Assembly: GCF_905163445.1 (NCBI RefSeq)
Contig: NC_053205.1
Coordinates: 1,426,001 to 1,490,000, forward strand
Source: Pararge aegeria
Taxonomy: Eukaryota > Arthropoda > Insecta > Lepidoptera > Nymphalidae
Length of the DNA stretch: 64,000 nucleotides
Direction of reading: 5' to 3'
Below, in pieces: positions 58,720-64,000 of the stretch. Below the pieces are notes generated by a model, which was not told the origin of the DNA, made no database searches, and was given only the letters and a program-made list of their open reading frames with translations. Both the position numbers and the translations under genes were made by a program. Position 1 is the first letter of the stretch. Every line of letters begins with the position of its first letter.

Positions 58720-58830
58720 GAATTCTACGCGAAATCGCACAGGAAAACTAAAGCCTAGCGACAAGTCTTTGTCGGTCGGGTGGTAACTAGCCACGGCCAA
58801 AGCCTCCCACCAGACCAGACCAGAGAAAGT
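58720..58830 (-). mobile_element. SINE-like fragment
   Basis: Contains GTCGGGTGGTAACTAGCCACG and CCTCCCACCAGACCAGACCAG, a body type found in other SINE-like copies here (6570-6610 reversed, 63620-63670). Confidence 0.45.
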
Positions 58831-59117
58831 TGAGAAATAAAAAAAATCCTTCTTAAAATTCACAGCGCGCACCGTTGCGCCAGGGAACGTAAGGGTCGTC
58901 AAAACGTACTTTATTATTATCATCCGAAATCCTGTCATTTTGAATTCCTACCCAAATTATACCATAGATTATAGATAATTTTGGACCAGTCTGAACAAAA
59001 CTACCTTTTTATCTTTAGCTAAATGTACATACCTACATGGACAGATTTGCTAAATCTGAAATGTAAATCATAAAACGGGAAACTGTCACTTGTAATACAG
59101 AAAACATCCCTATCCCT

Positions 59118-59593
59118 ACTTAATATTATAAATGTCAATGTAAGTTTATTTGTTACGCTTTCACGCAAAAACTACTTAGGTATCTAAACGATCCTCATGA
59201 AATTTTGTACACATATTCTTGGAAGTGTTAGAAGTAATATACCTAGGATACTTTTTATTGCGACATTAAGCTCTCTTCCTTTGGGAGAGGGGATAAAAGT
59301 GTTTGACGATTTTACACCATAACTCCGACAAATTAGGTAGGTATAACCAATTTAAATAATTATTTTTGTACTATAGTAGTTATAATATTTATTTAATTTG
59401 GCCCAAACTTTGTGCAGATCTGATGAATGTGGTTGGAGATAGAGGACAGAACTCCTCAGCGGACAGCAGCAAACCCCTCATTTAAGGCTTAGCGATACTG
59501 AATACTTAAAATGTTTTTAGAACTACAACTAAATTGAATGCCACATCAAAAAACAAAATCAAACGCAGACGAAGTCACGCGCAAACAGCTAGT
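59118..59593. mobile_element. Helitron-like non-autonomous repeat H (reverse, near complete)
   Basis: From TACTTAATATTATAAATG to GACGAAGTCACGCGCAAACAGCTAGT. It is collinear in reverse with 6857-7298 over nearly its whole length. The CTAGT end with the preceding GC-rich stretch is Helitron-like. Confidence 0.55.
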
Positions 59594-59813
59594 ATTTGTA
59601 TAATTCAAACTAGAATTTAAAACGACGCACTTGGTTCTAGAATGAACTGTGAGGTTTGTTTTGTTTGGCTGCACGGAGTGGCAACGTCGCAAATGTTCCG
59701 AGTCTCTGTAAAGCATTTATTTACTTGCCCAGCTATCATTTAAAGGTCGCTGCACACGTAACGGGGTTAGGTTAGGTTAGTGTATGGAAGGGGCAGACCA
59801 AACTCTATAATTT

Positions 59814-60270
59814 GACGTCCGCCAGGCGCAGTGGGCAGCGACCCTGCTTTCTGAGTCCTTGGCCGTGGGTTCGATTCCCACTACTGGAAAATGTTTGTGT
59901 GATGAACATGATTATTTTTCAGTGTCTGTGTATCTGTATATTATTTTTTAATTTTTATTTTGGCATAAACAGTCATTACAAGGAAGTAACTTAATACATA
60001 TATCTTTTAACATAGACTAAACATTGCTGAAAAAGTAGAGTTAATTTACAATAATAGAAAATTTTAAAAGCATTGAGCAAATATAAGTATTTATGTGTAT
60101 TATATTCATTAAAATACAGTGTCTGGGTGTGTATCTGTTATATGTATTTATGTAGGGTTGTTATTCATGAAAATATTCATCAGTCATCTTAGTACCCATA
60201 ACACATGCTACGCTTACTTTGGGGCTAGATGGCGATGTGTGTATTGTCGTAGTATATATTTATATTTATT
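59814..60270 (+). mobile_element. tRNA-derived SINE, family A, with a foreign insert
   Basis: Head GACGTCCGCCAGGCGCAGTGG and B-box GGTTCGATTCCC. The body stops near 59945 and the same body words (CAGTGTCTGGGTGTG) recur at 60118, running to the (TTTA)n tail. The 165 bp between is an insert or the joint of two partial copies. Confidence 0.75.
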
Positions 60271-60486
60271 ATTATTTAGTAGCAACCAGCCCCGGCTTCG
60301 CATCGGGAGTAATGGACAGCATATGCAGCATAATATGAGGCAGTTTGGAGTGTTTAAGGATAGAATCACTCAAAGAAATACTCTTTCGCATTTATAATAT
60401 TAAAAGAAACCCCATATTCATATATACGTTTAATTGTTTAAGTATCTCTAATTACAACAAGCACATATCTGAACTTATATCCCACT

Positions 60487-60909
60487 TATGGAGGGTAGAG
60501 GTAAGGAGAGTCATCTTATATGGGAGAAAAGTTAAAAAAGTGTCCAGTTGTATGCGCTAAATAACAGTTCAAAAATCCTCCACAATGGCGCTGGTGGATG
60601 CACAGGGTATGGTATGAATGTAGCAATCGTAGATGAATTGAAGTATGCCGAGTTAAAAAATTTAATTTTTAAAAATTTATCGACTAAAGTAGTTAATTAT
60701 TGAGAATTTCAACAACTTACGTTGTACAAAATATTGTGGTAAATATAACCTTACTTCCTTGTTTATTTTTCAAGCCTACTCTAACAATATTTATATTTGG
60801 CGCTTCTTTTAAGAGTTACCTTGATGCAAATGTGGCGCCATCCTAATTTAATACATTTTGACGACTTTTTCATATACACAGATGATCCTCCTTACCTCTA
60901 CCCTCCATA
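60487..60909. mobile_element. hAT-like MITE J, copy 4 (8-bp TSD ATCCCACT)
   Basis: Terminal repeats TATGGAGGGTAGAGGTAAGG .. CCTTACCTCTACCCTCCATA. Flanks 60479-60486 and 60910-60917 are both ATCCCACT. It is 423 bp, in the same orientation as copy 1. Confidence 0.92.
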
Positions 60910-61349
60910 ATCCCACTGTTAAATTAACTACAAAGAGATAACTTCTTCAATCTACCCTTGACACTTCTGTCCGTACTCCTCTGTATCTCTATTTTTCCCG
61001 TCATTTTATATGACCCTTTTTGATCTGTGTTCCTGCCACTTTGAATTTCTACTCGCAACTCATACCGACCACAGATTATGCATAATTTTGACCAGTCTGT
61101 ACGAAGATACCTTTTTATCTTTAACCAAATGTACGTTGTGTGGAATGTTGTTTTTTTTTTTATTAGTAAGGAAGTAAGCATTACCACTGGATAGTCTGCC
61201 GTAATTCCGGTCTCCAATTGTATGACGCTATCTTGGCGCTGTAGGTCTACGGAACTAAAATAAGAATGACTAAAACGCGATATTAGTTCCTGATTTTTTT
61301 TTTCATAATGGTAGACTATAGTTAACGGACTAAGCAGATTGCCCACCTG

Positions 61350-61475
61350 ATGGTACGGACGGACGGACAGACGGGCAGACAGACAGACAGACATACGGAC
61401 GGACGGACGGCCGGATAGACGGCCAGATAGACAGACAGTCAGACAGATAGACGGACAGACAGACAGACACGGCTT
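61350..61475 (+). repeat. (GACA/GACG)n tetranucleotide microsatellite
   Basis: GGACGGACGGACAGACGGGC then AGACAGACAGACAGACATACG and so on for about 125 bp. The S/V/R/P-rich minus-strand ORFs through it are reading products of the repeat. Confidence 0.92.
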
Positions 61476-61714
61476 GCATAGCCCTTATAAAATGTTGATT
61501 ATAGAGACCTGAAAAATAAATTATACGTTTAGAATAGCTGTTTATATGTGTTCGAAGATAAACAAAAACCATATGAGTAAATATACGTCACTAACGTGCG
61601 GCTGTGAATAACACGTTCGAAAATATATTTAGAGTAACATACCTATAACACCACTGGAATCCGCGACTCCGTCCGCTAGGTATCATATGTATACAAACTA
61701 ATATTATGAATGAG

Positions 61715-61960
61715 AAAGTCAAAGTCAAAGTAAAAAATATCTTTATTCAAGTAGGCCCATAGGTGGCACCTTAGATGCGTACATAAGAATTACACGGTAG
61801 TGAGATGATGGCGATAACCACATTCGTAAACTTCGAGTCCTGGTCTAAGAAGAAGCCCACAACAAACTTAGCCGGTTGTTTTTTTTTGTTTTATCACCAT
61901 CTCACAATTTCATTTTAAGAGCAACCTGGCTAGAGCAATGATTTACACCCAAGCTATAAT
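61715..61960 (-). mobile_element. 5'-truncated LINE 3' end, family 2
   Basis: AAAGTCAAAGTCAAAG start, ATCTTTATTCAAGTAGGCCC, AAGAAGAAGCCCACAACAAAC. It belongs with the copies at 34170-35310 and 55490. Confidence 0.65.
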
Positions 61961-62134
61961 TAAATATGCCAAAATAAAATTAAACTTACATGAGTTTATG
62001 AAACTAAATTCATAGCGAAAAGCAAACATTAAAACAATAGAATAATATAACTAATACATCTTTGAAGGATAAAACTTAAAAAAAAAAAAATTGTTCCTAC
62101 TACCAACTAATAAGAAAAAAAAAGTATCATGACT

Positions 62135-62205
62135 AATTCAAAATTCATTTATTTCAAGTAGGCCTACTTTTGAAACGTCTAGTATTAGTATGTTTGTAGT
62201 GACGA
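62135..62205 (-). mobile_element. Short LINE 3' end, family 1
   Basis: AATTCAAAATTCATTTATTTC, AAGTAGGCCTAC, GTTTGTAGTGACGAG. About 70 bp only. Confidence 0.55.
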
Positions 62206-62207
62206 GA

Positions 62208-62745
62208 AGATATATCTTTATATATATATTTCTTGTGTGCGTGTGTATGTCACTGAACTCCTCCTAAACGGCTGGACCGATTTGAATGAATTTTTTGGTA
62301 TGCGTTTTGGTGGCACCTTGGATGGTTTAGATTCACAAATCAGCCCGACAGATGGCGTTAGGGTCCGCTTGTTCTTATATAGATTATCTTATATACATGT
62401 ATTTATAAAAAATAACATTGTGAAACTAAAACAGATAAATAATAATAATAACAATTATCTATTTCCGGCTTCACCCGTGAGAACTAATCATTTTTCATCA
62501 ATTTACAAATTAAATTAATGTTAATAAATGAATTTAGAGAGATCTATATGTCCAAACGCAAAAAAATATATAACATTTTATCTTCATATATATATTTTTT
62601 GTTCGCGTGTGTATGTCACTGAACTCCTCCTAAACGGCTGGACCGATTTGAATGAATTTTTTGGTATGCGTTTTGGTGGCACCTTGGATGGTTTAGATTC
62701 ACAAAACAGTCCGACAGATGGCGATGGGGTCCGCTAGTATAGGTA
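62208..62745 (+). repeat. Direct repeat pair N (CACTGAACTCCTCCTAAACGG type)
   Basis: 62215-62395 and 62578-62745 share about 160 bp (GTGTGTATGTCACTGAACTCC, GGTTTAGATTCACAAA.CAG, CCGACAGATGGCG). The two related ORFs (93 and 69 codons) come from this repeat. It is a dispersed lepidopteran repeat in two direct copies 363 bp apart. Confidence 0.75.
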
Positions 62746-62984
62746 TAAAGGAGTGTTACAGTAAATTTATAAAGTAATTAATTAAACTTTTGATAACAAT
62801 AAATTCAGATTTGCCAGTTATTTTATTAGATAGTTTTCAAAAAACAATAAAAATTATATTTTATTAACAACACATACACAATATTTTATTCACATTAAGT
62901 TTGTGGGTATTTTTATATAATATGCACCTCAGTTTACCACCGAGACCTCAATCTTCCCACCATAGCCCAGTATTTTGAAAAAAA

Positions 62985-63465
62985 GACCTACTTTGAAAAA
63001 GCAGTTCGACACCCCAACCCCTAATGGTCGAGGCGTCCACTTATACCCCCGCCCCCGACGTCGAGCCTAGGCGGCGACGGCCGAAACATGTCCTTTACGA
63101 CCATGACGATCTAATAACACACAGCACACACACAAACACACAGCCAACACATCGTCTTCACCGGCGAAGACGAGGGTCCCGATTTCTGACGTCATCCGGA
63201 CGTGGATCCTTACCACGGTCACGGAGGCGTTCGGACTAAACAATGATTAGTCCATAAGTCCACCAAAAATCAGATTAACGTCGAACCGAGCCGTGGTCCG
63301 AGCCGTCGCAGGAGGCACGCTCAGGTCGACGTCTCCCACTCTCCCCCCCGATGTCGTCTACACCTGGGGCTCTTCTCATTGCGAGCTTTCACGCTCGCCC
63401 GGTGACGCCGTAGCAACCCCTCAGGTGGTTATCGGCAAGTGTCCATCCGAAAATCGAAATCGATG
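62985..63465. repeat. GC-rich dispersed repeat M, copy 3
   Basis: The most complete copy: CGACACCCCAACCCCTAATGG, GGCGGCGACGGCCGAAACATG, GTCTTCACCGGCGAAGAC, CTCTCCCCCCCGATGTCGTC, GCGAGCTTTCACGCTCGCC (hairpin) and GGTTATCGGCAAGTGTCCATCC. Confidence 0.8.
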
Positions 63466-63599
63466 CACCTCAGTCCTACATGGACTCGAACGATGCAAAG
63501 ATACCTCCCGGTGTCTTAGTCGTTTAACAGCAGCTATGACTAGGTTAGGAGGTCGGACGAAAATCAAAATCGTCCTTGCCCACTTTTGGTTTACGAACG

Positions 63600-63760
63600 C
63601 GAAATCATTGGATGGCACCTCTGTGTCGGTAGGATGGTAACTAGGAACGAAGTTTCCCACCCGACCAGTCCACAAAATATAAATGCCCCTGCCAGGCTCG
63701 AACCCTGGACCTCCCACTTATAAGACCACAGCATTGACAACTGCTCCATGCCAGGAAGTT
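63600..63760 (-). mobile_element. tRNA-derived SINE-like element (reverse)
   Basis: The B-box complement GGCTCGAACCCTGGACC and an A-box-like complement near GCATTGACAACTGCTCCATG give a tRNA-like head in reverse. The body has GTCGGTAGGATGGTAACTAGG. Confidence 0.5.
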
Positions 63761-64000
63761 AACACGAACAAACAGACCCACTTTCACATTCATAATATCA
63801 GTAGGTACTAGGAAAGCATAAAACAGGTACACCTACTTCACCTGTATGCTTGAAAACATCTAAACAGCTGTCTCAATATTATTAAGTTTATCTCAATAAC
63901 ACGTAGAATGACTAACCCGATTTTACTAAAAGTCTCGTAAAATTACTGTTTCTCATAGTATAATATTGTTTAATTAAAGGTTTAATTACATTTTTGAAAC

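Noticed and set aside
60924..61572. Minus-strand ORFs of 156 and 80 codons with S/V/R/P-rich runs
   Set aside because: They run through the (GACA/GACG)n microsatellite and AT-rich flank; no domain is seen.

Overview
The window looks like AT-rich nuclear DNA from a lepidopteran, most likely a butterfly. The grounds are GT-AG introns in small regulatory genes, very many tRNA-derived SINEs, truncated LINE 3' ends, several families of short inverted-repeat transposons, Helitron and R1/I-type retrotransposon pieces, and ZAD-C2H2 zinc-finger genes, a class greatly expanded in insects. All exon models were built by eye from reading frames, splice sites and intron phase. No alignment or transcript evidence was available.

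Four multi-exon gene models can be supported. (1) ZAD-C2H2 gene 1, + strand, 5187-13030, six exons, 371 codons, one ZAD and six C2H2 fingers. (2) ZAD-C2H2 gene 2, + strand, 21118-26143, five exons, 401 codons, with the same order of domains. The two are tandem paralogues whose equivalent introns lie at the same places, except that gene 2 lacks the intron before finger 1. Between them, at 18508-18714, lies an intact orphan copy of the terminal two-finger exon with a usable acceptor. (3) A Myb/SANT-like (zeste-type) DNA-binding protein, - strand, 33416-29104, four exons, 280 codons. (4) A BED zinc-finger locus, + strand, 37686-40828. Two first exons (one with two BED fingers, one with one finger) both end in phase 1 and can both join one short last exon, an arrangement like Drosophila BEAF-32. 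All four loci encode predicted DNA-binding proteins. A possible last exon of an unrecognised gene lies at 571-648.

The rest is mostly mobile DNA. 1-5 kb: SINEs and two TIR elements. 5-27 kb: the zinc-finger genes, with introns full of SINE and LINE pieces, a minisatellite and a TA-flanked MITE; the 3' ends of both genes carry broken local copies of the last exon. 28-34 kb: a TIR element and the Myb/SANT gene. 34-37.5 kb: LINE relics. 37.6-41 kb: the BED locus. 43.2-47.1 kb: an I-type LINE with two long overlapping ORFs but a large in-frame deletion in ORF2. 47.4-48.7 kb: a Helitron Rep fragment joined to an R1 ORF2 tail. 49-64 kb: no gene recognised; this stretch holds a ~152-bp tandem array, a 34-bp tandem array running into a hammerhead-ribozyme-like motif, three copies of a GC-rich repeat with a perfect palindrome, and more SINEs and MITEs.

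The most interesting signals are the repeated local duplication of the terminal two-finger exon (seven copies or fragments), the orphan exon as a possible alternative 3' end, the BEAF-like pair of first exons, the hammerhead-like motif, and a hAT-like MITE family with perfect 8-bp target duplications at three of four copies.
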